Assembly (NCBI GenBank): GCA_910574345.1
Contig: CAJSZV010000002.1
Coordinates: 62,001 to 126,000 of the forward strand
Direction of reading: 5' to 3'
Source: Clostridiaceae bacterium
Lineage (GTDB): Bacteria; Bacillota; Clostridia; Lachnospirales; Lachnospiraceae
DNA: 64,000 nt
Numbering within the stretch: position 1 is the first letter of the stretch; every line of letters begins with the position of its first letter. Below, piece after piece: positions 32,556 to 41,543 of the stretch. Both the position numbers and the translations under genes were made by a program. Under the pieces are notes generated by a model. It did no database searches, was not told where the DNA came from, and saw only the letters and a program-made list of their open reading frames with translations.

Positions 32556-32889
32556 CAAAAACGCTCCGCGAGGATGCGCACTACGCGCAAAGGAAAATGG
32601 CTGCTGCCGCAGCCGCGCTCCGGCGCGCGTGTGCGCAAGACGCACACTTTTTAAAATGCCTTCCGACGACAAGCCGCCGAACCATCGGTGAGGGGGCACT
32701 GTATTGTTATGCCAGGAGGAAGGTTCCCTCATTTTTTGCGATAATACCTGATAAAACTCCAATGTCATTAAGAAAAGGAAAAATTACGATAAAATAGGGC
32801 AGTTTTTTACTTAACAGATTTTTGGCAGTTTTAGTTTGTTAAGTTATAGAGTAAATTGTGAACTTTTTGTGAAATAAGGGTCAGTAACC

Positions 32890-32917
32890 TTGAAAAAAAT
32901 ATTTTATGGGCTATACT
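32890..32917 (+). promoter_or_regulatory. Sigma-A-like promoter left of the insertion sequence
   Basis: TTGAAA (32890-32895), 16 bases, TATACT (32912-32917). It lies 35 bases before the insertion sequence, in the target DNA, and its original gene is not apparent. Confidence 0.45.
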
Positions 32918-32952
32918 TATATTAACCGTTGTGACGAGCGGTTCGCATAGAA

Positions 32953-34520
32953 GTGAGAAGTCAGACATTTTAAAAAAATTTGTTAAGTTAGTAGTCAACC
33001 ATTTAAATAAAATAGAAGTTAAGAATATAAAAAAGCAAGAAGCAAGAAGTAAGAAGTCAAAAGTAAAAGTATATAAATGTAGCGAACAAGAACGTCAATG
33101 ATATACCCAACCTTGGGGTGTTTTTGGCGTTCTTTTTTTGTCTGGCGGTTGAAAAAACTAACGGAGAAGTAAACTATGAATATAAAGGAGAAACTTTGCC
33201 ACGTAATCAATCGTGTAGCGGAGGCATACAGAAAAGAGCAGTCCCTCCGAAGAAGCAAACTGTCAATTAGGGAGACCATTCACATTTTAATCGGAGCAGA
33301 GGGCGGCTCCCTTGCCAAAGAACTCCATAGGGCAGGGTATGACGTGTCAACCTCCGCCCTAACGCAACGCAGAGCGCAAATTCCGGCCAATGTGTTCCGT
33401 GATATTTTCATGGGGTTCAATGGGGAGTGCGTTGACAATGAGACCTTCCACGGATTCCGGCTTCTAGCAGTGGACGGAACAGCGGTTTCTATCCCACGTA
33501 ACCCAAAGTCAGACAGTTTTGTGGTTCATTCCGGTGCGCCTAACGGATATAATCAGCTCCATTTGACGCCACTGTATGATATACTGAATAAAGTATATCT
33601 CGAAGCGGTGATACAGCCAGAACCGCAGAAAGACGAAATCGGCGCATTGATTGAACTTGTCAGGCGTAACAAGTTCAAAGAAAAGACGATCATCATTGGA
33701 GACAGAGGTTATGAGTCCTATAACCTCTTGGCCCATCTTGCGGAAAAGGAAAATATGGATTTTTTAATCCGTATAAAGAATAACCGTTCCGCAATGAGGG
33801 AAGTGGCACGTCTCCCTATGTTGGAACTTGATACCGTTATCCGTTTTACCGTCAGCACCACGCAGACGAAAGAGGATAAACGGAAGAAACATATCTTCCT
33901 TCAAGTGCCGAAAAACAGCAAAGAAGGGAGCAAAACACGCCGGGGACGTTGGGATTTCTCCAGCCCGTATCCCATGTGTCTGAGGATTGTTCGGTTCCAG
34001 CTGGACAGCGGTGTGTTTGAGACGATAGCCACATCTCTTCCAAATACGTTTACCCTGGAGGATATTCGGGAACTGTATCATTTACGCTGGGGGATTGAAT
34101 CCGGTTTCCGGGATTTGAAATATACTATGGGGCTTGTAAATCTACATGGCAATAGCGACTGTTTTGCGGAGCAGGAAATGTACGCGGCAATGACCATGTT
34201 TAATTTCACAAGCCGTATAGCTCGCGAAGCGGTCATACGGCAGCCGGAAGAAGGGACTTATGCCTACCAGGTTAATTTTAAGATGGCGGCTGCCTTGTGC
34301 CGGGAGTATTTCAGGACGGAAGGTGCGGACTATGAAAAGCTGTTAGAGGAAATCGGACGGCATTCTGTGCCGGTCAGACCAGACAGACAAAACAAACGAA
34401 ATTTGAAAGCCAAGGGCTTTGCGGGCTTTACATACCGGGTGTCATCATAACCCGGAGGGAAGGAAGATTTAAGTCCTTTCCTTCCCTTTTCATAACTTAA
34501 CGCCCATGCCGACTGGGGGA
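32953..34520 (+). mobile_element. IS4-type insertion sequence, 1568 bp, with 9-bp target duplication
   Basis: The transposase gene is flanked by the direct repeat CGCATAGAA at 32944-32952 and 34521-34529, read as a target-site duplication. Just inside, the two ends share imperfect inverted sequence (AGTC.G.CAT and GTTAAGTTA on both). Length, 9-bp duplication and transposase type agree with the IS4 family. The 220-base stretch before the transposase holds only A-rich direct repeats of the AAGAAGT kind. Confidence 0.75.
33176..34450 (+). CDS. IS4-family DDE transposase
   Basis: This 424-residue transposase appears intact. It has an N-terminal helical DNA-binding region (SIRETIHILIGAEGGSLAKEL), then the RNase-H core with the first Asp in LLAVDGTAVSIP, the second in IIIGDRGYESYN, and the Glu in the YxxRW..E..F.DLK block (YHLRWGIESGFRDLKYTMG), which is the IS4-type YREK signature. 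No frameshift is seen, so the element may be mobile. Confidence 0.88.
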   Translation: MNIKEKLCHVINRVAEAYRKEQSLRRSKLSIRETIHILIGAEGGSLAKELHRAGYDVSTSALTQRRAQIPANVFRDIFMGFNGECVDNETFHGFRLLAVDGTAVSIPRNPKSDSFVVHSGAPNGYNQLHLTPLYDILNKVYLEAVIQPEPQKDEIGALIELVRRNKFKEKTIIIGDRGYESYNLLAHLAEKENMDFLIRIKNNRSAMREVARLPMLELDTVIRFTVSTTQTKEDKRKKHIFLQVPKNSKEGSKTRRGRWDFSSPYPMCLRIVRFQLDSGVFETIATSLPNTFTLEDIRELYHLRWGIESGFRDLKYTMGLVNLHGNSDCFAEQEMYAAMTMFNFTSRIAREAVIRQPEEGTYAYQVNFKMAAALCREYFRTEGADYEKLLEEIGRHSVPVRPDRQNKRNLKAKGFAGFTYRVSS

Positions 34521-34529
34521 CGCATAGAA

Positions 34530-35086
34530 ATTATATAACATGTTCTGCGAATATAACCCCAAATTCCTTTGTTTACAAAGCTCAGGCAATAGGAAAGTAG
34601 AAAATCAAAATATAGCAAGTACCCGTTTATGTAGCGATTTTAGGAGGAAACCTATGGAAAATTGAGAATCTCTAAATTTCTACGTCCTATTTTTATGCTG
34701 TTGACCATAAAAAGAACGTAAAATTCCATAATCCCCCCTATAATTGCAACTGTTGTTTATGATAAGCTGACCATGTTTTCTATGGCTTTCTTTAGCAAAA
34801 ACCAGAAAACCAAAGAAATACAACGGGAAAAGCCACTCCCAATACCGATAGACAGATTTTTGTAGAAAATTCCCAACCCCATTCCAGAAAGATTCAGTAC
34901 TTTTTCCGAATCGTTCAGGAGTTGGGAAGAAGCAAATACTTAGAAAACTATATCTGTTTTCTGAATATTATTGCTATGATATGTAAAAATAAATATTTTG
35001 CTTTTGGAAATATACAGACTATGGTATAGTTATATATAAATCGGAATTTGTCAAACTGAAAAATTAGAATTTGGAGGTATCGTATT
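34530..35086. other. AT-rich gap between the IS and the VOC gene
   Basis: No gene is supported. One frame (about 34811-35030) is open without a start or ribosome site and may be a decayed ORF. Base composition is visibly more AT-rich than the surrounding chromosome and continues so to about 36.5 kb. Confidence 0.4.
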
Positions 35087-35497
35087 ATGAGATTGGACGG
35101 CTTTGGATTATTTGTTGAAGATATGGTGAAAATGATTCGCTTTTACAGAGATGTACTTGGCTTTGAGATTAAAGAAGCGGAAGATACATCTAATGTATAT
35201 CTTGTAAAAGATGGGACGTTGTTTCTGTTGTACGGCAGAAATGACTTTGAAAAAATGACCAATCGCAGATATGATTATATCAAAGGATTCAACGGTCATT
35301 TTGAAATGGCACTTTATGTTGATACATTTGAAGAAGTTGATAAAGCATTTAGTAAAGCTGTAGAAAACGGTGCTACTCCTGTACTGGAACCGGAACTTGA
35401 ACCTTGGGGACAGAGAACTTGTTATATTGCTGATCCTGAAGGTAATTTAATAGAGATAGGTTCTTGGAATAAGCCTTACGAAGAAAAGGATTCATAA
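35087..35497 (+). CDS. VOC (glyoxalase/bleomycin-resistance-like) protein
   Basis: This is a 136-residue single-domain VOC protein made of two beta-alpha-beta-beta-beta units. Motifs: DGFGLFVEDMVKMIRFYRDVLGFEI at the start (in two conserved blocks) and the C-terminal YIADPEGNLIEIGSW with the metal-ligand Glu. Members range from lyases and dioxygenases to antibiotic-binding proteins, so activity cannot be assigned. A TTGGAGG site precedes the ATG. It sits in the AT-rich island with a DinB-like pseudogene. Confidence 0.85.
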   Translation: MRLDGFGLFVEDMVKMIRFYRDVLGFEIKEAEDTSNVYLVKDGTLFLLYGRNDFEKMTNRRYDYIKGFNGHFEMALYVDTFEEVDKAFSKAVENGATPVLEPELEPWGQRTCYIADPEGNLIEIGSWNKPYEEKDS

Positions 35498-35557
35498 ATT
35501 CCTATTTATCGAGAAGTTGCGGAACATAAAATCAGGATTGTTGGAGGAAAATTGATT

Positions 35558-36214
35558 ATGAATAAATTGTGGTCTGAACTAAATAAGACAATGCAAACGC
35601 AGATCAAAAAGAAAGATACCTATGAAGCAGGTATTGACACATTATTTGATTTGTGAAATCAGTTAATGAAAATTTTATCATCGTTTAATGAGGAATTAAG
35701 CAGAGAAGATTTTAATGCAATTCCATTTATAAACGCAGACGGCTATCATTGTAAAACGATTGCATATTCCATTTGGCATATTTTCCGTATAGAAGATATA
35801 GTTGCACACACATTGATAAGTAAAAACGAGCAAGTGTTTTTTTCGGGTAATTATCAGGAACGTATAAATTCGCCTATAATTACAACAGGAAATGAACTTG
35901 TAAAAGAGCAGATTGCAGATTTTTCAAAACAACTTAATATGAAAGAACTTTATTCATATATTTTTGAGGTAAAGGCTAGCACCGAAAAGATACTCAATAG
36001 TTTATCCTATGACCAATTGAAAAAGAAAGTGTCAGAAGAAAGAAAAGAACACTTAAAATTATTAAATGTTGTAAGTACCGATGAAAATGCGATTTGGCTT
36101 ATTGATTATTGGTGTGGTAAAGATATACGAGGGTTAATACAAATGCCATTTTCAAGACATTGGATTATGCACATAGAAGCAAGTTTGCGTATAAAAAACA
36201 AGATACATTCATAA
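35558..36214 (+). pseudogene. DinB-superfamily protein interrupted by an in-frame TGA
   Basis: The reading frame begins at an ATG after TTGGAGGAAAA, encodes KLWSELNKTMQTQIKKKD..TLFDL, meets TGA at 35654-35656 and continues in the same frame as NQLMKILSSFNEELSREDF and then GYHCKTIAYSIWHIFRIEDI to the stop at 36214. The part after the TGA (182 residues from an ATG at 35666) has the DinB four-helix pattern with metal-site histidines. A single CGA to TGA change (Arg to stop) explains it. No good ribosome site precedes the internal ATG, so it is probably inactive or poorly made. Confidence 0.7.
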
Positions 36215-36368
36215 GCGCAAATTCCAATTTATAAAACCAATTCGTAAATTGTCCGAAAGTACGGACAGATAAATATTCATTACTGTTACATTTAGAGACA
36301 TTGGGAACATGAAAGCGAATTGGGAAATATCCATAATCTATAATGCTAAAATCCATAAAAATATGAAA

Positions 36369-36410
36369 AAGCCCACCTATTTTGTTTGTATATAGAAGGT
36401 GGGCTTTTTT
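36369..36410 (+). terminator. Strong Rho-independent terminator closing the AT-rich island
   Basis: AAGCCCACCT pairs with AGGTGGGCTT and is followed by a T-run; a matching A-run on the other side makes it bidirectional. Confidence 0.85.
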
Positions 36411-36510
36411 CTTAGTCATAGAAACGATTGTCTTAATGACATTGGATATAACTCCCTCATTTTTTGTTATACTCTAAAAAACGGGCTGCATAGGGAGAGG
36501 AGAAGCGGGC

Positions 36511-37857
36511 ATGGCCAAGACGTATCTGAAGCGAAAAATAGATGAATATTTGGATTTGTGGAAGAAAGACCCCAACCGCAGGCCATTGATTGTCAGGGGG
36601 CCGAGGCAGGTGGGAAAAACCGAATCCATACTGCATTTTGCCGGGGCATCCTACCAGAGTATTATCTATATTAATTTTGTGGAAGAACCAAAGTACAAAT
36701 TGATTACGGAGGATGGATATAAGGCGGAAGATATTATCCGCAATATCTCCCGCATAGACCCGTCCAAGCAATTTGAGCCCGGCCAGACACTTATATTTTT
36801 TGACGAACTGCAGGAATACCCAGAGATATCGACTTCTCTTAAGTTCTTTAAAATTGACGGCCGTTTTGATGTGATCTGCAGCGGGTTTTTACTGGGGATT
36901 CACTATAGGCGGATCGAGAGCAACAGTGTAGGATATAAGACAGATTACACCATGTGCTCCATGGATTATGAAGAATTTTTGTGGGCCAAAGGATATAAAC
37001 GGGCAGATGTGGAAGATATGCTGTGTCATATGAGAACCTTGACCCCCTTTAACAAGGTGGAAATGTCTGTGTACAGCAGATTGTTTTTGGATTACTGCAT
37101 TCTGGGCGGAATGCCGGCTGTTGTGCGGGAGTATATTGAGAGAGATACATTTGAGGGGACTCTCTCCATTCAGAGGCAGCTTCTTCACGACTACAGGGAA
37201 GATATCCGCAAATATGCCTCAGGTATGGACCAGGCCCGGATTCTTAATGTATTTGAGCAGATTCCTATCCAGCTGGCGAAGGACAATAAGAAGTTTCAGA
37301 TCTCCAATGTGGCGAGAGGAGCCAGATTCAAAGATTATCGGGGATGTATTGAATGGCTGAGGGATGCGGGAATCATCCATATCTGCTATTGCCTGAATTA
37401 TCCTGAGCTTCCTCTTCGGGGCAACCATGACGATACAAAATACAAGATATATTTTTTTGATACAGGTCTTTTTGTTGCCATGCTGGATGATGAGGCCCAG
37501 GAAGATCTGCGGGCTAACAGGAATCTCAATGTTTATAAAGGGGCGCTGTATGAGAATATTGTGGGGGAGGCCCTGATAAAGTGCGGATATGATCTGTATT
37601 ATTATAAAAAGGAAGATTCCACATTGGAGGGGGATTTTTTTGTGAGAACCCGGACAAACCTGGTGCCTGTTGAGGTAAAGGCAAAGGGGGGAACGGCAAA
37701 GTCTCTCAGAACGCTGATTCAAAGCGACCGGTATCCTGACATACAGTATGGACTGAAGCTGACGGCCGGGAATATTGGATTTGACGACAATATTTATACA
37801 TTTCCTTATTTTTGTGCATATTTGTTAAAAGAATATATAAGGTCCGGCAAGCCGTAA
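36511..37857 (+). CDS. AAA_14 / DUF4143 ATP-binding protein
   Basis: This is a 448-residue protein with an N-terminal AAA ATPase (Walker A IVRGPRQVGKTESIL near 28; Walker B TLIFFDELQEYPE near 93) and a C-terminal DUF4143 domain of PD-(D/E)XK-like type (GALYENIVGEALIKCGYDLYYYK, then EGDFFVRTRTNLVPVEVKAKGG). The family is very common and multicopy in anaerobes; its function is unknown. Start: GGGAGAGG before the ATG. It is monocistronic. Confidence 0.85.
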   Translation: MAKTYLKRKIDEYLDLWKKDPNRRPLIVRGPRQVGKTESILHFAGASYQSIIYINFVEEPKYKLITEDGYKAEDIIRNISRIDPSKQFEPGQTLIFFDELQEYPEISTSLKFFKIDGRFDVICSGFLLGIHYRRIESNSVGYKTDYTMCSMDYEEFLWAKGYKRADVEDMLCHMRTLTPFNKVEMSVYSRLFLDYCILGGMPAVVREYIERDTFEGTLSIQRQLLHDYREDIRKYASGMDQARILNVFEQIPIQLAKDNKKFQISNVARGARFKDYRGCIEWLRDAGIIHICYCLNYPELPLRGNHDDTKYKIYFFDTGLFVAMLDDEAQEDLRANRNLNVYKGALYENIVGEALIKCGYDLYYYKKEDSTLEGDFFVRTRTNLVPVEVKAKGGTAKSLRTLIQSDRYPDIQYGLKLTAGNIGFDDNIYTFPYFCAYLLKEYIRSGKP

Positions 37858-38088
37858 GCTCGTGTATCCATTGGGCTGTGGCTTGCCGTTTGCGTTATAA
37901 AAACAACCTTTTGGGAAATGTAAGTAATAAAGGGGAAAAATAAGATATAATGAGCGGGAGGGATTTGCGGAGCTTGTAGGAGGGGCGACTGCGGAGGGCG
38001 GGCTTCACAACTGGAATGCGTGCCGATGATTTGGCAGGTGGCCCAAAGCGGCGCATGCCGATACATATAGATTAGGAGGTGAATTCTC

Positions 38089-38796
38089 ATGGTGACTGTG
38101 GGAATCTGCGAGGATGAGTCATGGTTTGCCGATGATCTGAAAGCAAAGACAGAGCAGTACTTAGAAGAGAGGGGGCTTGCAGGTCTTGTGCATATGTTTG
38201 CAAATGGGGAGGAGCTTTTAAGGACTGCCGGGGAGTTGGATATTGTCCTTATGGATATCAGGCTTCCGGGAAGAGACGGAATGAGGATTGTAAAAGCGAT
38301 GAGGGACTTAGGCAGCGGGAGCCAGGTTATTTTTGTAACCTCCTATGGGGAGTATGTATTTCAGGCTTTTGACATGGATGCCGTCCATTATATCTTAAAG
38401 CCTGTGGACCGGGAAAAGCTGTACGGGGCTTTGGATAAGGCTCTTAGGCGGGTGGTTCATGAAGAGGGCAGGACTCTCTTGGCAGCCAAAGGGGACGTGA
38501 CTGTGAAAATCCGGCTTCGGGAGGTGGTCTATGGGGAAGTCTTTGGTCATCAGGTGCTGATTCATACCATAACCGACACCTTTTCCTTTGCCGGCACACT
38601 GGATTCCCTGGAGGAGAAGGCGGATGATCGTTTCTTCCGGTGTCACAGAAGCTATCTGGTGAATATGGACCATGTGACGGATAAGGGGGAGGGCTGCGCT
38701 GTCATGAGGGGAGGAGGGAGAGTCATGATCTCCAGAAGAAAGCAGAAGGAATTTATGAGAAGGCTTCTTGCGTCCTGCCGGGGAGGCGAGGGATGA
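38089..38796 (+). CDS. LytTR-family response regulator (AgrA/VirR-like)
   Basis: This is a 235-residue response regulator. The receiver domain has the acidic pair in CEDESWF, the phospho-acceptor in IVLMDIRLPGRDGM (about D53), the Thr of FVTSYGEY and the Lys of YILKPVDR. The C-terminal LytTR domain (residues ~130-230, VVYGEVFGHQVLIHT and FFRCHRSYLVNMDHV) binds direct repeats. It overlaps the kinase gene by four bases (ATGA), so the two are coupled. Start: TTAGGAGGTG. No peptide-precursor gene is seen nearby. Confidence 0.9.
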   Translation: MVTVGICEDESWFADDLKAKTEQYLEERGLAGLVHMFANGEELLRTAGELDIVLMDIRLPGRDGMRIVKAMRDLGSGSQVIFVTSYGEYVFQAFDMDAVHYILKPVDREKLYGALDKALRRVVHEEGRTLLAAKGDVTVKIRLREVVYGEVFGHQVLIHTITDTFSFAGTLDSLEEKADDRFFRCHRSYLVNMDHVTDKGEGCAVMRGGGRVMISRRKQKEFMRRLLASCRGGEG

Positions 38797-40088
38797 AGGG
38801 GGAAAACCTTGTGTTTTATGGCTGGTGGCTTTTGGCTGATGAGGCCGTCTGCTATATGGCCCTGGATTTTCTCTGTGATGTTACCGGCACCCCCAAAGGG
38901 GGAAGGCATATGCTTTGGTGGCTTTTGGTCAACGGGCTGATGATTGGGGCAGCGGTTTTCTGGGAGCTGCCGGGGATGTTTTTGGCGGACCTTCTGCTTC
39001 TCATCTTCTTTGCAAAGGGGGTTCTCCATATAAAATGGGACCGATTCGCGGCGCCTGCTGCCATTCTCTTTACATGTTATACTTTTCTGGAAGGCTTTTC
39101 GGGGATTGCCATGTCCTGGATCGCCTGCAATGTGACGTTAAGGGTCAGAGGGGTGGCTCTGCAGATGCTGGTGTCCTGCCTTTTGGATGGGCTGTTCTTT
39201 GGAGGCTTATGGTTTATCCGCAGAAAATACGGGTTCACCCTGCAAAAGCCCGTTTCCTCTTATCTGTATATCCTTCTTCTGCCGGGGACCTTTATCATCC
39301 TGGCTATCCGATATGGCCTGAGGCTGGACAGCCCGTACTTTGAAGCGCATCTTTCCGGCTTCGGCATCACCATGAGGAGTTATGTGTGTTTTATGATGCT
39401 GGGGGCAGTCTGCCTGTTTTTCCTGATGATTGAGATCTTCTGCAGGATTATTGCCATAACCGAGCATGAACAGTCTCTCATGCTTTTAGGGAGCCAGGCA
39501 GAGGGGCAGCGGATCTATATTGAGGAGGCGAAGAGGAGACAGGAGCAGTATTCCTCTTTTTGCCATGATGTCCGCAATCATCTCCTGGTGCTCTCAGGGC
39601 TCATAGGCGAAAAACATTATGAGAAAGCCAGAGAGTACGCCCTAAGCCTTCATGCCGGCTGCCAGTCCCTGTCCGCTGCCGTGTCCACCGGCAATGAAGT
39701 GCTGGATGTTCTTCTTGAGGAAAAACTGGCCTACGCCCGCCATAATCAGATCGAAGCGGCATGCAGCGTGAAGCTTCCGGATACATGGTTTGTGGAGGAT
39801 ATGGACTTGTGTGTGATCTTTGCCAACCTTATGGACAATGCTGTCCTGGCCTGTCAAAAAAGCGGGGCCAAAAATCCGTTTCTCTCCATATCGGCCAAAT
39901 GCAGATCAAGGTTTCTGGTGGTGGAGGCCCTCAATTCCTCTCCTGCCCAGGAGAGCATAACCATGGGAACCGGCCTTCGCAATGTGAAGAGTATTGCAGA
40001 AAAATATCAGGGCACTGTGGAGATCCAGGCGGGGGAAGTCTTTCGGATTAGTGTGCTTTTGTGTATGAAGGAGAGGGCTGGGGCATAA
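38793..40088 (+). CDS. GHKL-type sensor histidine kinase (AgrC-like)
   Basis: This is a 431-residue membrane sensor. About six N-terminal spans (residues 1-215) are followed by the dimerisation helix with the phospho-His in SFCHDVRNHLLVLSG (about H252) and a GHKL ATPase domain with N box IFANLMDNAVLACQ and G box TMGTGLRNVKSIAEKY. This is the architecture of AgrC-like kinases that pair with LytTR regulators. The signal is unknown. It is the last gene of the pair; the toxin-antitoxin promoter starts about 20 bases later. Confidence 0.87.
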   Translation: MKGENLVFYGWWLLADEAVCYMALDFLCDVTGTPKGGRHMLWWLLVNGLMIGAAVFWELPGMFLADLLLLIFFAKGVLHIKWDRFAAPAAILFTCYTFLEGFSGIAMSWIACNVTLRVRGVALQMLVSCLLDGLFFGGLWFIRRKYGFTLQKPVSSYLYILLLPGTFIILAIRYGLRLDSPYFEAHLSGFGITMRSYVCFMMLGAVCLFFLMIEIFCRIIAITEHEQSLMLLGSQAEGQRIYIEEAKRRQEQYSSFCHDVRNHLLVLSGLIGEKHYEKAREYALSLHAGCQSLSAAVSTGNEVLDVLLEEKLAYARHNQIEAACSVKLPDTWFVEDMDLCVIFANLMDNAVLACQKSGAKNPFLSISAKCRSRFLVVEALNSSPAQESITMGTGLRNVKSIAEKYQGTVEIQAGEVFRISVLLCMKERAGA

Positions 40089-40109
40089 AAATTTTATAAT
40101 TGAAAGCCA

Positions 40110-40138
40110 TTGATTTTTTAGGGAGATTTGAATATAAT
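40110..40138 (+). promoter_or_regulatory. Strong promoter of the type III antitoxin RNA
   Basis: TTGATT (40110-40115), 17 bases, perfect TATAAT (40133-40138). Transcription should start near 40145, just before the RNA repeats. Confidence 0.75.
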
Positions 40139-40144
40139 AAAAGT

Positions 40145-40263
40145 ACAGATAGGAATATCTGTGAAGCGGTTAGGGTGTCCAGTTAAAATGCCCGTTTAAA
40201 AGCGGTTAGATTGTCCAGTTAAAACAATCGGTTAAAAGCAGTGGGTGGAGTGATCCACCCACT
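40145..40263 (+). ncRNA. Type III antitoxin RNA (ToxI-like), two 36-nt repeats plus a partial one
   Basis: Repeat 1 (40164-40199) and repeat 2 (40200-40235) are tandem 36-mers identical at 29 positions, both starting AAGCGGTTAG and containing TGTCCAGTTAAAA; a third begins at 40236. Repeat positions 10-13 pair with 27-30 in both copies, and the differences compensate (GGGT/GCCC versus GATT/AATC), so the fold is conserved. A small leading hairpin (ACAGATA-GGAA-TATCTGT, 40145-40162) precedes them. ToxI-type RNAs are cut into such units by the toxin and inhibit it by forming a ring complex. Confidence 0.85.
40240..40263 (+). terminator. Terminator between antitoxin repeats and toxin gene
   Basis: AGTGGGTGGA-GTGA-TCCACCCACT, a perfect 10-bp stem followed by TTGTT. 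Leaky termination here sets the antitoxin excess over toxin in type III systems. Confidence 0.8.
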
Positions 40264-40364
40264 TGTTATGCACAGGCCCCGAAAGGGGTATTACCGCCTG
40301 TCGGCGGTACGGGGGCCGCGCGGCGAGTAGGGGAAAATCCGCCCTACTCGATTTAGGAGGTTTT

Positions 40365-40886
40365 ATGGATTGGTACGTTGCAGATAAAAAATATATTAGA
40401 TATTTGACACAGTTTGATTCTCGCGTAGGATATGTGGAATATGGAGAGCGCTTAAAGCTTCATGTAGGAATTCTTCTGGATGTTGGAGATTTCCATTATT
40501 ATGTTCCTATTTCCTCAGCCAAGCCTAAACATCATAAAATGTCTAACAGTTTGGATTTTCACAAACTTCAAGATGAATCTAATGGTTATCTCTATGCAGT
40601 ACTAAATATCAATAATATGATTCCCGTTCCTGATAATTGCATCAGACAATTAAAATATAACAATATAGAAGATTTTCGTATATTTAGTAATGAAAAAGAA
40701 AAAACAGATTATATTTATTTGCTGCAAAAAGAGAAAGCATTAATTGATAAAGTTCAGAATATTTTACAAAACAAAGCCGCGAAGCTATATAAAAAGTGTA
40801 TTTCTAAACCGCAGTCTTCTTTGGCCTTAAGATGCTGTGATTTTAAACTGCTTGAAGAAAAATGCAGCCTGTATTCTATTACATAA
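40365..40886 (+). CDS. toxN: ToxN/AbiQ-family type III toxin endoribonuclease
   Basis: This 173-residue toxin matches the ToxN/AbiQ fold: WYVADKKYIRYLTQFDSRVGY at the start (in parts), KLHVGILLDVGDFHYYVPISSAKPKHHKM with the typical phage-abortive motif PISSxKxKH, and YLYAVLNINNMIPVP. The family cleaves mRNA and its own antitoxin at A-rich sites and often causes abortive phage infection. The start follows a TTTAGGAGG site; the 100-base stretch before it folds into GC-rich hairpins (GGCCCCGAAAGGGG, CGAGTAGGGG...CCCTACTCG). It is an intact gene directly after the antitoxin RNA and terminator. Confidence 0.88.
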   Translation: MDWYVADKKYIRYLTQFDSRVGYVEYGERLKLHVGILLDVGDFHYYVPISSAKPKHHKMSNSLDFHKLQDESNGYLYAVLNINNMIPVPDNCIRQLKYNNIEDFRIFSNEKEKTDYIYLLQKEKALIDKVQNILQNKAAKLYKKCISKPQSSLALRCCDFKLLEEKCSLYSIT

Positions 40887-41035
40887 CTTTTATCTTCAGG
40901 AAACTGCCAAAACCGTCTGTGAAGGAGAAAGCACCGTCTGCGCACCCGGCCTATTGTAATCTTAGGGAACACCGATATACAAAATGACTTTTGGGATGTT
41001 CGGTGGACGCGGCATGATACAGGAGGTGTACAGAT

Positions 41036-41404
41036 ATGTCGATGCAGGTAAAACCAGGGTATGTAAACCCATTGACCATGATGAAAGACCATGGCGCCGG
41101 CTTGGGAGGGCTCAAAAAGGCCGGCAAGGTGGAAGAAGGCATGAAGGACAAGGTGAAGGAGCTGCAGATGAGACAGCAGCAGCTCCAGAGCGAGATGCTG
41201 CTGACGAAGGCCACCGGTACTGACACAGGCACAGATTCCGTAAAAAAGCTGGAAAAAATGGAGACAAGGCTTGATGAGGTGACCGAGGAGCTGAAAGCAG
41301 CCAGAAAAGACTATTATGTAAAGCGAGAGGACAACCAGGAATCCGCCGGGATCTACGAGGTGAAGGAGAGAGACGGGCAGAGAATCGTGAACATAAAGAA
41401 ATAG
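41036..41404 (+). CDS. Small coiled-coil protein of unknown function
   Basis: This is a 122-residue soluble protein that I do not recognise. It is rich in Lys, Glu, Gln and Met; residues ~30-100 (MKDKVKELQMRQQQLQSEM and KKLEKMETRLDEVTEELKAA) have the heptad pattern of a coiled coil. No signal peptide or membrane span. Ribosome site CAGGAGGTG is good, so it is probably real. It stands alone between the toxin and the ABC importer. Confidence 0.65.
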   Translation: MSMQVKPGYVNPLTMMKDHGAGLGGLKKAGKVEEGMKDKVKELQMRQQQLQSEMLLTKATGTDTGTDSVKKLEKMETRLDEVTEELKAARKDYYVKREDNQESAGIYEVKERDGQRIVNIKK

Positions 41405-41543
41405 AGCGGAACATCCCAAAAGTTGTTCCGAACGGATAAAACACAGGATAAAACTTGTGTAAAATTTATAAAAAAAGTTTGCATTTTTTAAATTTAGTGG
41501 TATAATTTACCTATGTAATTTATCATATGAGGAGGATATGGTT

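Noticed and set aside
34811-35030. Open frame with protein-like sequence in the AT-rich gap
   Set aside because: No start codon, no ribosome site and no family recognised; at most a decayed fragment.
35654-35656. In-frame TGA read as selenocysteine
   Set aside because: The site is not a redox position of the DinB fold, no selenocysteine-insertion hairpin is evident after it, and Arg CGA to TGA explains it.
37960-38080. GC-rich leader of the LytTR gene as a riboswitch
   Set aside because: Some short palindromes are visible but no known riboswitch core could be matched.
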